Of a stretch of 64,000 nucleotides of DNA, positions 1 through 8,307 are shown piece after piece. The stretch comes from Streptomyces geranii. GTDB lineage: Bacteria; Actinomycetota; Actinomycetes; Streptomycetales; Streptomycetaceae. A program made the position numbers and the translations under genes. The stretch spans positions 1 through 64,000 of the forward strand of contig NZ_PJME01000047.1 in assembly GCF_002954775.1 (NCBI RefSeq), given 5' to 3'. Every line of letters begins with the position of its first letter. Position 1 is the stretch's first letter. The notes under the pieces were generated by a model that had not been told where the DNA came from, made no database searches, and saw only the letters and a program-made list of their open reading frames with translations.

Positions 1-110
1 CCCCCCCCCCCCCCGCCCCCCCCCTCCCCGCCGGTCCGTCGCTCGCGCCTGGGGGGGGGGGGGGGGGCGGCCCCCCCCCGGGATGGGACGGGTAGGGGCG
101 GCGGGGGCGA
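1..110. other. Extreme homopolymer tract at window edge
   Basis: Runs of 14 C, 9 C, 17 G (51-67) and 9 C follow one another with almost no other sequence. No gene is visible in 1-139. Runs this long are rare even in Streptomyces and are a common place for sequencing or assembly error, so exact lengths should not be trusted. Confidence 0.7.
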
Positions 111-139
111 GGGAAATCAAGGTCCGGGCTCAGTCGATG

Positions 140-499
140 TCACGCCCGTGCCGCCGGACGTCGCAGCAGTGAGCGGATCGGGTGCCACAGTTCCGTTCGC
201 TCCAGGGCCGACGGTGACAGCACGCTGTTGTCCGGCGCCGTGCGCCATATCAGGCCGTCGGGGTGGTGGAGGACCGCCGTGATCTCGTCCGGGGTCGGCG
301 GGGCCGCGTTGCCCCGGAGGTAGACCGCTCGCAGGCCCAGGTTCCGCAGCCGCGTCAGCGCCCGTGCGCGGTTCTGGGCCAGGACCAGGACGCGTACGTC
401 GGACGGGCCCACCGCGACGGTCGGCGCGCTGGGGCTGGGCAGGTTCAGCGCCACCACCACGCTGCCACTCGGCAGTCTGCAGAAACCTCCTGCGGCCAT
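140..499 (-). CDS. Conserved hypothetical protein, 119 aa
   Basis: I do not recognise a domain. The protein is 119 residues, has no signal peptide or membrane segment, and is arginine-rich at the C-terminus (ends near RSLLRRPAARA). ATG at 499 is preceded by a G-rich stretch about 8 nt upstream. Codon use looks coding, with high third-position GC. The gene lies downstream of the M6 protease terminator on the same strand and is probably transcribed separately. Part of the opposite-strand reading is also open, but this frame has the better start context. Confidence 0.55.
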   Translation of the reverse strand: MAAGGFCRLPSGSVVVALNLPSPSAPTVAVGPSDVRVLVLAQNRARALTRLRNLGLRAVYLRGNAAPPTPDEITAVLHHPDGLIWRTAPDNSVLSPSALERTELWHPIRSLLRRPAARA

Positions 500-571
500 G
501 CGGTCACACCCCCCGTGGGACTCGGTGTCGGATCGATGTCAATAAGAAAACCACAGGACGCACCTAAACAC

Positions 572-607
572 GATCGGCCGCGACCCGCCAGGGGGTCACG
601 GCCGATC
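572..607 (-). terminator. Terminator after the M6 protease gene
   Basis: A 15-nt inverted repeat (572-586 with 593-607, one mismatch, 6-nt loop) starts 26 nt past the protease stop codon. On the minus strand it is followed by a short T-rich stretch. Confidence 0.7.
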
Positions 608-632
608 ATGCTCTGAGCTGCGGTTATGTGGA

Positions 633-2978
633 TTACTTCACCGCGGGGCCCACCTGGAGCGAGATCGTGGAGCCGTCCTTGGCCTCCTTGACGATCTTGA
701 TCTTGGTGTTGGTGTCAGTGATGTTCACACCCGCCAGCGGGGTCGCCGCGTCGTAGTACGTGGAGGTGTGGTCGTTGAAGGTCGACACGCCCTTCTGCGA
801 GGCGACCTTCGTCAGCACGTCCGCCTTGTGGAGGCGCAGCGCGTCCGTGCGGTACAGGCTGAACGGGGAGTCGTAGGACTGGATACGGCTGCGCATCAGC
901 GTGCCGTCCGCCCACTTCAGCGGGGTCGGGTGCGCGTCCACCGGGAGGATCTTGCCGAGACCGGGGTGCGCGGTGACGTTGTTGTCCTGCTGCGAGGTGT
1001 CCCACTTCCAGATCAACAGGCCGTTCTGGTACGGGAAGTGCTCGACCCAGGACGGACGGGTCGCCGAGAAGCCGAAGTTGTACGGGCCGACCTTGAGGGT
1101 CTTGTCGTACGACACGTACTGGCGGTTCTCGGCGATGTAGTACTGCGCGTACTCGTCCGTGATGCCCGCGCCGATGCGCGAGAAGCCCTTCGTCGTCCAG
1201 GCCGCGTCCGCGCTCTCCGCGTTGTCCGAGAAGACCGTCGCGCCGTCCGCGGTGAGCGTGATCTCGTCGGCCGCGAAGCCCTTCTGGGAGACGCCCCCGT
1301 CCGAGGTGTAGCGGAAGCGCAGGGTGAACTTCTGGCCCGCGTAGGCGTCCAGGGGGTACGACAGCTTCTTGTACGCGTCCACCGTGCCGGTGAGCGCCGG
1401 CTTGCCGCTGCCGTCGCGCGGGATCGCCGCGCCGTCGACCGTGCCGTCGATCGCCGTCCAGGTGGCGCCGGCGTCCGTGGAGACCTCGGTGTAGAGGTAG
1501 TCGTAGTCGGCCTCGATGTCGTACCAGCCGTCCAGGGTCAGAGTGGCCGAGGACTTGCCGGTGAGGTCGACCGAACGGGCCAGCGTGTTGGAGAGGTTGT
1601 TGTCGCTGCCGCTCCACCACTGGGTCGCACCCTGCGCCGGGGCGACGACCTCGGTGGTGACCGTCTTCTCGGGCAGTTCGACGACGAGCGCCTGCGCGTT
1701 CTTGGTGTTGTACTCGGCGACGCCCAGCTTGTGGCTGGACTTCTTCCCGGCCTTCGCCGTGTCGTAGTCGAGCCAGCCCAGCTGGAGCTTGTCCCAGGCG
1801 GTCATGTCACCGGGCAGGTTGCCGATGTTGTCGCCGCCGGTGCCGAGCCAGGAGCCGGACGACATCAGGGTCCAGAACCCGGTCGAGTTCTCACCGGTGT
1901 TGGTGGTGTCGTAGTGGTCCGGCAGACCGAGGTCGTGGCCGAACTCGTGGGCGAAGACGCCGAGTCCGCCGTTCTCGGGCTGGATGGTGTAGTCGCCGAC
2001 CCAGATGCCGGTGTCGCCGATCTGCGCGCCGCCGAGCAGGTTGCCGGAGGGCCCGGTCGCGCCGGCGTCGGTGCCGAACGCGTACCAGCGGTGCGCCCAG
2101 ATGGCGTCCTCGCCCTGTGCGCCGCCGCCCGCGGACTCGTCCTCACCGGCGTGCACGATCTGGAAGTGGTCGATGTAGCCGTCGGGTTCGTTGAAGTTGC
2201 CGTCGGCGTCGAAGTCGTAGCGGTCCCACTGGTCGTACCCGGCCAGCTGCGCCTTGATCTCCGCGTCGGTCGCGCCTGCTGCCTCCTGCGCCGCGACCCA
2301 TGCGGTGACCCCGTCCTGAACGGCGTACCAGGCACCGTCGTTGGCCAGGTTGGAGCCGTAACGGGCCTCGTTGTAGGGGACCTTGACCCAGTCCGAGACC
2401 GTGCCCTCGACCGAGTAGCGGCCCGAGGACTGCTTCTCGTAGTACTTCTTCATCGACTCGACGTTCTTGCCGGTGCCGAAGTAGAGCTGCTGGAAGTGCT
2501 CGGTGTTGTAGTCCGCCTGCCAGGCCGTGCTGTTGTCCTGGGTGCGGTCCGGCTCGGCTATCTCGTTGTGGAGCGGGCCGGCCGTGCCGCCGTAGCGGCT
2601 GTCTATCTGGTCGCCGAACTCGACCAGGATGGTGAAGATCTTGTCGGTCTTCTCCCGGCCCAGTTCGACGTACTTGCCCTTGCCCTTGCCGCTCTTGAGC
2701 TGGACGACCTGCGAACCGCCCCGGTTCTTGGCCGTCGACTCACCGGAGATGACCTGGTTGAGGGCTTCCTCGCGCTGGGCCTCCTGGGTCTTGCTGAGCG
2801 GGCCGTCGAGGTCGTGCTCGGCGTGCTGGTGCTCCGCCGGGTCGTGCCGGTCGGCGGCCGGGGCGGCCTTGGTACCCGAGTCCGCCTGCGCGATGGCGAA
2901 GGTGGAGAGGGTGGCGGCGGCCGTGGCGAGTGCTACGCCTACGGCGGCCGTTCTGAACGTCCAGGGTCTGCTGGTCAC
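633..2978 (-). CDS. Secreted M6-family metalloprotease, immune inhibitor A type
   Basis: Predicted secreted zinc endopeptidase of 781 aa, close to the ~800 aa of Bacillus InhA. The first ~32 residues form a signal peptide ending AQA. The zinc-binding helix HEFGH is at residues 344-348, followed by DLGLPDHYD, the typical M6/InhA extension. The N-terminal ~100 residues resemble a propeptide. The region after the catalytic domain is Asp/Gly-rich and beta-rich, like the MAM/VEG-like module of InhA. The start is GTG 2978, with a GGGGGAGGA ribosome site about 8 nt upstream. The gene is monocistronic, with a terminator at 572-607 and a promoter region containing paired TTGAC motifs. Family members degrade extracellular proteins; the substrate here is unknown. 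Confidence 0.93.
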   Translation of the reverse strand: MTSRPWTFRTAAVGVALATAAATLSTFAIAQADSGTKAAPAADRHDPAEHQHAEHDLDGPLSKTQEAQREEALNQVISGESTAKNRGGSQVVQLKSGKGKGKYVELGREKTDKIFTILVEFGDQIDSRYGGTAGPLHNEIAEPDRTQDNSTAWQADYNTEHFQQLYFGTGKNVESMKKYYEKQSSGRYSVEGTVSDWVKVPYNEARYGSNLANDGAWYAVQDGVTAWVAAQEAAGATDAEIKAQLAGYDQWDRYDFDADGNFNEPDGYIDHFQIVHAGEDESAGGGAQGEDAIWAHRWYAFGTDAGATGPSGNLLGGAQIGDTGIWVGDYTIQPENGGLGVFAHEFGHDLGLPDHYDTTNTGENSTGFWTLMSSGSWLGTGGDNIGNLPGDMTAWDKLQLGWLDYDTAKAGKKSSHKLGVAEYNTKNAQALVVELPEKTVTTEVVAPAQGATQWWSGSDNNLSNTLARSVDLTGKSSATLTLDGWYDIEADYDYLYTEVSTDAGATWTAIDGTVDGAAIPRDGSGKPALTGTVDAYKKLSYPLDAYAGQKFTLRFRYTSDGGVSQKGFAADEITLTADGATVFSDNAESADAAWTTKGFSRIGAGITDEYAQYYIAENRQYVSYDKTLKVGPYNFGFSATRPSWVEHFPYQNGLLIWKWDTSQQDNNVTAHPGLGKILPVDAHPTPLKWADGTLMRSRIQSYDSPFSLYRTDALRLHKADVLTKVASQKGVSTFNDHTSTYYDAATPLAGVNITDTNTKIKIVKEAKDGSTISLQVGPAVK

Positions 2979-3060
2979 TTGAGGGTCCTCCCCCGCGTCC
3001 GTCAGCCGCGGATGGGGGGATTCCTGGTTCGGAAGCAGTCCGCGGGCGGTATACGCGTGT

Positions 3061-3125
3061 AGTCAAGTGACGCAATTTGACTAGAGTTTCAGAAGAAAAG
3101 ACAGATCTTGACTTGGACAGGTCAA
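3061..3125. promoter_or_regulatory. Paired TTGAC/GTCAA motifs upstream of the M6 protease
   Basis: Four pentamers (GTCAA 3062, TTGAC 3077, TTGAC 3108, GTCAA 3121) form two dyads: GTCAA-N10-TTGAC and TTGAC-N8-GTCAA. They lie 83-147 bp upstream of the protease start. A minus-strand -10-like TATACC, with a TTGCGT -35 about 16 nt away, sits just proximal. The 369 bp from 2979 to 3347 hold no other gene. Confidence 0.4.
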
Positions 3126-3347
3126 ATGCATTACCGGCGCGCGGGCGCGTCCACTTGCTGGACGTCATGACTCCGTGCGCCCCCTGTGCTCCGGAGCCGT
3201 GTGTTAGGTCACGCTTACTGCGCGTTCCACTCGGGCATGCACGCGATTAGAGTCGGTCGGCGGAACGCCGGATGTCCGGTGGAAAGCCAGGCCGACGCGC
3301 GTCGCTCACCCCCGATGACCCCCGAATCCAACGAGGACTCGATTGCC

Positions 3348-3632
3348 ATGCCTCGTCCGACCGCGCCTCGTCCGACCGCCGCACAGCTCGCCTACGGTTC
3401 GTGCACCGTGATCCTCTCGACGCTCGCCATGCTGCTGCTGTCCCAGACGAGTTCGGGCCCGGGGGTCGCGCTGATCGCCCTCGTGGGACTCGCCCTGGGG
3501 CTGCTCGTGGCCATGACCGTGCCCCGCTCCAAGCCGTCCCGGACGGCCTCCCAGGTCGTCGCCTCGTCGGCCGCCCCGGCGGCGCCGCGCGAGCGCGTCC
3601 CGGTACAGGTCTCCTCGGTGCACCAGGACTGA
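3348..3632 (+). CDS. Small membrane protein, 94 aa
   Basis: Unrecognised small protein. Residues ~12-60 form two closely spaced hydrophobic helices (LSTLAMLLL, then GVALIALVGLALGLLVAMTV), followed by a charged and Ala-rich tail. It is probably a two-pass membrane protein with a short cytoplasmic end. Start choice: ATG 3348 has a GAGG about 11 nt upstream. Longer in-frame starts (for example at 3315) lack a ribosome site and would add non-conserved Arg-rich sequence. It is transcribed away from the protease and ends at a strong bidirectional terminator. Confidence 0.65.
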   Translation: MPRPTAPRPTAAQLAYGSCTVILSTLAMLLLSQTSSGPGVALIALVGLALGLLVAMTVPRSKPSRTASQVVASSAAPAAPRERVPVQVSSVHQD

Positions 3633-3645
3633 ACCACCCTCGCGC

Positions 3646-3696
3646 CAACGGCGGTTGGGCGGGCCTGCGACATGCAGGCCCGCCCAACCGCCGTTG
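3646..3696. terminator. Bidirectional terminator, 22-bp perfect stem
   Basis: Perfect inverted repeat 3646-3667 / 3675-3696 with a 7-nt loop. It lies between the convergent small membrane gene and the RDD gene and should serve both. Confidence 0.88.
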
Positions 3697-3712
3697 TCCT
3701 GCCCGGAGTCGG

Positions 3713-4372
3713 TCAACCCGCGCTGACCACCACCGTCTTGGCCGCCTTGTCGTGCAGCCCCTGCTTGTACGGCTTGTCGAAGAAGCTCCAACCGCCCGCG
3801 ATCGCCGTCCAGATGCAGGCGCAGCAGAAGGCGAAGGGGATCCACAGCACGAGGGACCGCACGAACATGGTCTGCACGGAGGGCGTGGCGCCGTTGTCGA
3901 GGTTGGCCACCCGCAGCTTGAGCCACTTCTTGCCGAGGGTCTGCCCGGTCCTGGACATCAGGATCGTGTCGTACGCGATGTAGAGCACGGCGGCGATGAG
4001 CGACTGGCCGATCGAGCGGCCGTACTCGACCTTGTCGCTGTCGAAGTCGTACTCGTTGACCTGGAAGCCCAGGGTGAGCAGCCAGACGACGACGCCGACG
4101 AGGATCATGTCGATGATCCGGGCGAGCACGCGCCGACCGCTCTCGGCGAGCGGCGGCATCCCCGCGAGGGGGTCGGCGGCGCCACCCCCGCCGTAGGGAT
4201 CACCACCGCCGTAGGGCGTATCGGCGCCGCCGCCGTACGGCGAGCCGCCGCCGGCCGAGCCCGATCCGCCGTACGGATCGCCCGCGCCGTACGACGGAGG
4301 CGGTGGCTGCTTCCTGAACGGGTCGTCTTCCGGTGGCTGCTGACCGGCGCCGGGGGGCGGTTCGCTGCTCAT
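3713..4372 (-). CDS. RDD-domain membrane protein
   Basis: 219-aa integral membrane protein of the RDD family. An N-terminal ~75-residue cytoplasmic tail is rich in Gly/Tyr/Pro with repeated GGDPYGG-like units. The RDD domain follows (ARIIDMILVGVVVW) with about three or four membrane helices and the characteristic GQTLGKKWLKLRV loop. The family is linked to ion transport or membrane stress in other bacteria, but this member's function is unknown. It is tandem to a second RDD protein on the same strand (4495-5898), 122 bp apart, so the two may be co-expressed. The ATG 4372 start is consistent with the length of relatives. Confidence 0.85.
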   Translation of the reverse strand: MSSEPPPGAGQQPPEDDPFRKQPPPPSYGAGDPYGGSGSAGGGSPYGGGADTPYGGGDPYGGGGAADPLAGMPPLAESGRRVLARIIDMILVGVVVWLLTLGFQVNEYDFDSDKVEYGRSIGQSLIAAVLYIAYDTILMSRTGQTLGKKWLKLRVANLDNGATPSVQTMFVRSLVLWIPFAFCCACIWTAIAGGWSFFDKPYKQGLHDKAAKTVVVSAG

Positions 4373-4494
4373 GGCCCGAGTCGACCGCGAACCGCCGCGT
4401 TCCGCATCCGGCGAGCGGCCGTCCGGGGGACCGAATCGGGTGATTCGTACGCCGTACCCGGCCGCCCCGCGTCTGCCCTACGGGCCGTACGGCC

Positions 4495-5898
4495 TCAGCC
4501 CGCCACGAAGGTGTGCGCCGCCTTGTCGTGCCAGCACTGGCGCCACGGGCGGTCGAACAGGCACCACAGGACACCCACGACACCGATGCCGAGCAGTCCG
4601 GGGAGGCTGTAGACGAGCCAGCGGCGCAGGGCGGCGCCGAAGGACGGGGGCTCGTGGCCCTCGATGTCCCGGACCTCCAGGCCGAACAGCTTCTTGCCGA
4701 GGGTGCGCCCCCACTTGGCGGTGGGCCACGCCTCGGACAGCACCCCGGCGAGCAGCAGTACAGCGAGCACGATGCCCAGGTACAGCCCGGTCGTGCCGTC
4801 GAGCAGCCATACGGTCACGGTCTCGCCGGAGAGCTTGGCCGCGTCGATCTTGCCGTTGATGTGGTCGACGGCCATGGTGCCCAGCGGCACGGCGGCCGTC
4901 GCGGTGAGGGCACCGAGGACCAGGGTGTCCACGAGCCGGGCGGCGAACCGCTTGCCGAGGCCCGCCGGGCGGGCCGCCGCCTGTCTGCGGGCGGCGGCCT
5001 GGAACACGTCCTCGACGGGCGGCTTCCAGGGCGCGAGGCGCTGCTCCCCGCCCTCGTCGGGCCCGCCCGGGCGGGGCGCCTGCATGGCCCAGGAGGGCTG
5101 GCCGCCGCCGACGCCGGGGGCCATGGGCGCACCGGCGCCGGGACGGCTCTGCTGCGGCAGGCCCGGGGCCGCGGGCAGCAGGGCGGGATTGGCGCCCTGG
5201 GCCGCGGCGGCACGGGCAGCCGCGGCCTTCCCGGCACCGAAGCCACCGCTGCCGGTACCCGGAGCGGGTGCCGTGCCGGGGCCCTGCGCGCCCTCCGGCG
5301 ACCCCGTGCTCCCCGGCTGCGCGCCGCCCGCCCCGCCCTCGCGCCCCGTGCGCGGGGACGGCGCCTGGAAGGGCACGGCCCCCTCGGCACCCCCGATCGC
5401 GGCCGGCCCCGGGGTGGGCCGACGGAACACGAACGTCCCCGACTCGGGCACCTCACCGGCGTCCGCGTCGGCGGGCGGGGCCGTCGCCGTACCGTCCCCG
5501 CTCGACAGCCGGGGGTCGGCCGCCATCGCCTCGGCGGCCTGCGCCGGTGAGCCCCAGGAGACCTGGCGGTCCCGGTCACCGCCGAAGCCGGACTGCTGGG
5601 AACGGTCGGCGCCCCAGGCGGACGCGGGTTCGGGCCGGCTGCCGTGCTGGGCCTCCGCCGGGGTCGCCCGGCGCGGCGCGGGCGAACGCGGGTCCTCGTC
5701 GAAGAAGTGCGGCCCGGTCTCCTCGACCCGCGCGACCGACGCCGCACTGGGCACACCGTCGGACGCCACCGCCGGACGGCTGGTCCCCGGCACCCAGGCG
5801 GTGCCGTTCCAGAACCGGACATATCCAGGAATGGACGGGTCCGGGTAAAACCCTTCACGGGGCCTGTCGTCACCGGGGGCCGGGGTTGGGGCGCTCAT
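4495..5898 (-). CDS. RDD-domain membrane protein with N-terminal DUF2510-like motif
   Basis: 467 aa. Residues ~15-40 (GFYPDPSIPGYVRFWNGTAW) match the DUF2510 pattern, an aromatic motif common at the N-termini of actinobacterial membrane proteins. A ~280-residue low-complexity Pro/Gly/Ala linker follows, then the RDD domain from about residue 318 (GKRFAARLVDTLVLGAL...), with the WGRTLGKKLFGLEVRD loop and about three to four helices. The two neighbouring RDD genes look like an ancient tandem duplication with different N-terminal tails. It is transcribed divergently from ssgG across a 419-bp region holding two 80-bp repeats. Confidence 0.85.
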   Translation of the reverse strand: MSAPTPAPGDDRPREGFYPDPSIPGYVRFWNGTAWVPGTSRPAVASDGVPSAASVARVEETGPHFFDEDPRSPAPRRATPAEAQHGSRPEPASAWGADRSQQSGFGGDRDRQVSWGSPAQAAEAMAADPRLSSGDGTATAPPADADAGEVPESGTFVFRRPTPGPAAIGGAEGAVPFQAPSPRTGREGGAGGAQPGSTGSPEGAQGPGTAPAPGTGSGGFGAGKAAAARAAAAQGANPALLPAAPGLPQQSRPGAGAPMAPGVGGGQPSWAMQAPRPGGPDEGGEQRLAPWKPPVEDVFQAAARRQAAARPAGLGKRFAARLVDTLVLGALTATAAVPLGTMAVDHINGKIDAAKLSGETVTVWLLDGTTGLYLGIVLAVLLLAGVLSEAWPTAKWGRTLGKKLFGLEVRDIEGHEPPSFGAALRRWLVYSLPGLLGIGVVGVLWCLFDRPWRQCWHDKAAHTFVAG

Positions 5899-5949
5899 GT
5901 CCGTCGTCCCGTATCTGCTCGGGGGTCATTTGGGGTGCACCACATCTAC

Positions 5950-6029
5950 CAGACGGGCACGCGTCACTGGGCCAGTGCGGTCGGACAGCCCCCATTCGGG
6001 CACACTCCGGCACACCATCTGCTACAGAC
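5950..6029. repeat. 80-bp direct repeat, copy 1 (upstream of ssgG)
   Basis: Identical to 6113-6192 except at two positions. It contains the dyad CACTGGGCCAGTG at 5965-5977 and two GGCACAC-type hexamers. It lies just upstream of the RDD gene start (5898), on the side reading away from ssgG. Confidence 0.9.
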
Positions 6030-6112
6030 GCGGGACCGGCCGACGGGGGCCAAGACGAACCGACGCGGCCTTCGGCTGGGGGTCCGGGGGTTATCCCCCG
6101 GGAAGACACAGC

Positions 6113-6192
6113 CAGACGGGCACGCTTCACTGGGCCAGTGCGGTCGGACAGCCCCCATTCGGGCACACTCCGGCACACCATCTGCTACGGAC
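6113..6192. repeat. 80-bp direct repeat, copy 2 (upstream of ssgG)
   Basis: Second copy, offset 163 bp from copy 1, ending 125 bp before the ssgG start. The dyad CACTGGGCCAGTG is at 6128-6140. Between the copies is a CCGGGG/CCCCGG hairpin near 6092-6110. The rest of 5899-6317 has no gene. Confidence 0.9.
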
Positions 6193-6317
6193 ACCGGGGC
6201 CCTCCGTCGAAGGCCGCCAAAAAAGTTTCCGGAAACCGCGTAATGCTCACGCCTCCCCGCCCTCTCTCCTCGTACGGGCCCGCCGCAGAGGCTCACGAGA
6301 AGAGAGGAAGTGCCCGC

Positions 6318-6803
6318 ATGACTCACGCCATGAACACCGTGGTGGAACGGGAACTGGAGCTGAAACTCATCCTGTCGCCGGAGCGGAGCATCCCCGTCCC
6401 GGCCCGGCTCACCTACCGCACCAACGACCCCTTCGCCGTCCACATCGCCTTCCACATCAGCTCGGAGAACCCGGTGAACTGGACGTTCGCCCGCGAGCTG
6501 CTGGTCGAGGGGGTGTTCCGGCCCTGCGGGCACGGTGACGTGCGCGTCTGGCCGACCAAGGTCGACGGGCGCAGTGTCGTCCTGATGGCGCTGAGTTCGC
6601 CCGACGGCGACGCCCTCCTGGAGGCGCCCGCCGCCCAGGTGTCCGCATGGCTGGAGCGCACCCTCCGGGCGGTCCCCCCGGGCTCTGAGGCCGAGCAGCT
6701 CGGAATCGACGACGGCCTCGCCGAGCTGCTCGCACCCACCCCGGCCGACGACCTCTGGCTGCGCGACCCGTGGCCGAGCGACGAGTCGCAGGACGGCGAA
6801 TGA
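6318..6803 (+). CDS. ssgG: SsgA-like sporulation cell-division protein, SsgG
   Basis: 161-aa SsgA-like protein (SALP). SALP hallmarks are visible: the N-terminal ELELKLILSPERSIPVPARL segment, DPFAVHIAFH, WTFARELLVEGVFRPCGHGD, VRVWP, and SSPDGDALLEAPA. SALPs are restricted to sporulating actinomycetes and guide septum placement and peptidoglycan remodelling. SsgG is reported to help position sporulation septa. Assignment to SsgG rests on synteny remembered from S. coelicolor (flavoprotein, TPR and hpd immediately downstream) as well as the family match. ATG 6318 has AGGA 8 nt upstream; a second ATG four codons later is possible. The upstream region with duplicated 80-bp elements suggests dedicated transcriptional control. 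Confidence 0.85.
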   Translation: MTHAMNTVVERELELKLILSPERSIPVPARLTYRTNDPFAVHIAFHISSENPVNWTFARELLVEGVFRPCGHGDVRVWPTKVDGRSVVLMALSSPDGDALLEAPAAQVSAWLERTLRAVPPGSEAEQLGIDDGLAELLAPTPADDLWLRDPWPSDESQDGE

Positions 6804-6817
6804 CACCAAGGACCGGC

Positions 6818-8218
6818 TCAGAAGAGCTTGCCGGGGTTCAGGATGCCCAGCGGGTCGAAGGTCGCCTTCACCGCCCGCTGCATCTCCACGCCCACCGGCC
6901 CCAACTCCCGCGCCAGCCACTCCTTCTTCAGGATGCCGACGCCGTGCTCCCCGGTGATCGTGCCGCCCAGTTCCAGACCGAGCGCCATGATCTCGTCGAA
7001 GGACTCGCGGGCCCGCCGGGACTCGTCGGCGTCCTGGGCGTCGAAGCAGACCGTGGGGTGGGTGTTGCCGTCGCCCGCGTGCGCGCACACCCCGATGGTC
7101 AGCTGGTACTTCTCGGCGATGCGCTCGACCCCCTCCAGCAGCTCGGCGAGCCGCGACCGGGGCACGCACACGTCGTCGATCATCGTCGTGCCCTTGACCG
7201 CTTCGAGCGCGACCAGGCACAACCTCCGTGCCTGGAGGAGCAGTTCGGACTCGGCGGCGTCGTCGGCGGGCACCACCTCGGTCGCCCCGGCCGCCTCGCA
7301 CAGGGCGCCGACCGCGGCCAGGTCGGCGGCGGGGTCGAGGGTGTCGAAGGCGCAGAGCAGCAGCGCCTCCGTCGACTCCGGGAGACCCATGTTCGCCAGG
7401 TCGTTGACCGCCTTGACGGTCGTACGGTCCATCAGTTCGAGGAGGGACGGGACATGACCGCCCGCCATGATCCGGCACACGGCGTCACAGGCAGCCGCCG
7501 CCGACCCGAACTCGGCGGCCAGCACCAGCTGTCGGGGCGGCTGCGGCTTCAGCGCCAGCACCGCCCGTACGACGATGCCCAGCGAGCCCTCCGAGCCCAC
7601 GAAGAGGCGGGTGAGGTCGTACCCGGCGACACCCTTCGTGGTCCGCCGCCCGGTGGACATCAGCCGCCCGTCGGCGAGCACGACGTCCAGCCCGAGTACG
7701 TACTCGGCCGTGACCCCGTACTTCACGCAGCACAGCCCGCCCGACGCGGTGCCGATGTTGCCGCCGATCGTGCACATCTCCCAGCTGGAGGGGTCCGGCG
7801 GGTAGTACAGACCGTGTTCGTTGACCGCGCGGGACAGCGTCGCGTTGATGACGCCGGGCTCGACGACGGCGATGCGGTCGACGGGGTTGATCTCCAGGAT
7901 GCGGTCCATCTTCACCAGCGACAGCACGATGCAGCCCTCGGACGCGTTGGCCGCGCCCGACAGCCCCGTGCGGGCGCCCTGCGGGACGACCGGGACGCGC
8001 AGTTCGGTCGCGACCCGCATCACGTGCTGCACCTGTTCGACCGTGCGCGGCAGCACCACGACCGCCGGGGTGCCCGCCTCGCAGAAGCTCGCCATGTCGT
8101 TGGCGTAGGCGGCCGTGACGTCCGGATCGGTGAGCACCGCCTCGGCCGGCAGCTCCGTGAGCAGCCGGTCCGTGAGGTTGCCCTGGGCTTCGTCGGGTGC
8201 GGCTTGGATACGGCTCAT
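6818..8218 (-). CDS. FAD-linked oxidase, glycolate oxidase (GlcD)/D-lactate dehydrogenase type
   Basis: 466-aa flavoprotein of the VAO/PCMH family. It has an N-terminal FAD-binding domain (~residues 38-215, with PQGARTGLSGAA and GNIGTASGGLCCVKYG cofactor-binding loops) and a C-terminal FAD-oxidase domain. Near the end are CAHAGDGNTHP and GEHGVGILKKEWL, which hold substrate and flavin contacts in GlcD/Dld. It probably oxidises a 2-hydroxy acid such as glycolate or D-lactate; the exact substrate is not evident. ATG 8218 was chosen because further upstream sequence reads as a non-homologous Arg-rich extension, although the ribosome site is weak. It is convergent with ssgG and divergent from the TPR gene. 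Confidence 0.88.
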   Translation of the reverse strand: MSRIQAAPDEAQGNLTDRLLTELPAEAVLTDPDVTAAYANDMASFCEAGTPAVVVLPRTVEQVQHVMRVATELRVPVVPQGARTGLSGAANASEGCIVLSLVKMDRILEINPVDRIAVVEPGVINATLSRAVNEHGLYYPPDPSSWEMCTIGGNIGTASGGLCCVKYGVTAEYVLGLDVVLADGRLMSTGRRTTKGVAGYDLTRLFVGSEGSLGIVVRAVLALKPQPPRQLVLAAEFGSAAAACDAVCRIMAGGHVPSLLELMDRTTVKAVNDLANMGLPESTEALLLCAFDTLDPAADLAAVGALCEAAGATEVVPADDAAESELLLQARRLCLVALEAVKGTTMIDDVCVPRSRLAELLEGVERIAEKYQLTIGVCAHAGDGNTHPTVCFDAQDADESRRARESFDEIMALGLELGGTITGEHGVGILKKEWLARELGPVGVEMQRAVKATFDPLGILNPGKLF

Positions 8219-8307
8219 GATCACAGCGTCGCACCCGGGGCCATCGGTGTGAACCCCGTCCGCGAGGCGCTTTCGGTACGGGAATCCGGTCGTCCTATTG
8301 ACGCACA

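Noticed and set aside
768..3062. 764-aa open frame on the plus strand opposite the M6 protease
   Set aside because: Val/Arg-rich product with no recognisable domain, lying antisense to a strong secreted-protease gene; the openness is a by-product of high GC3.
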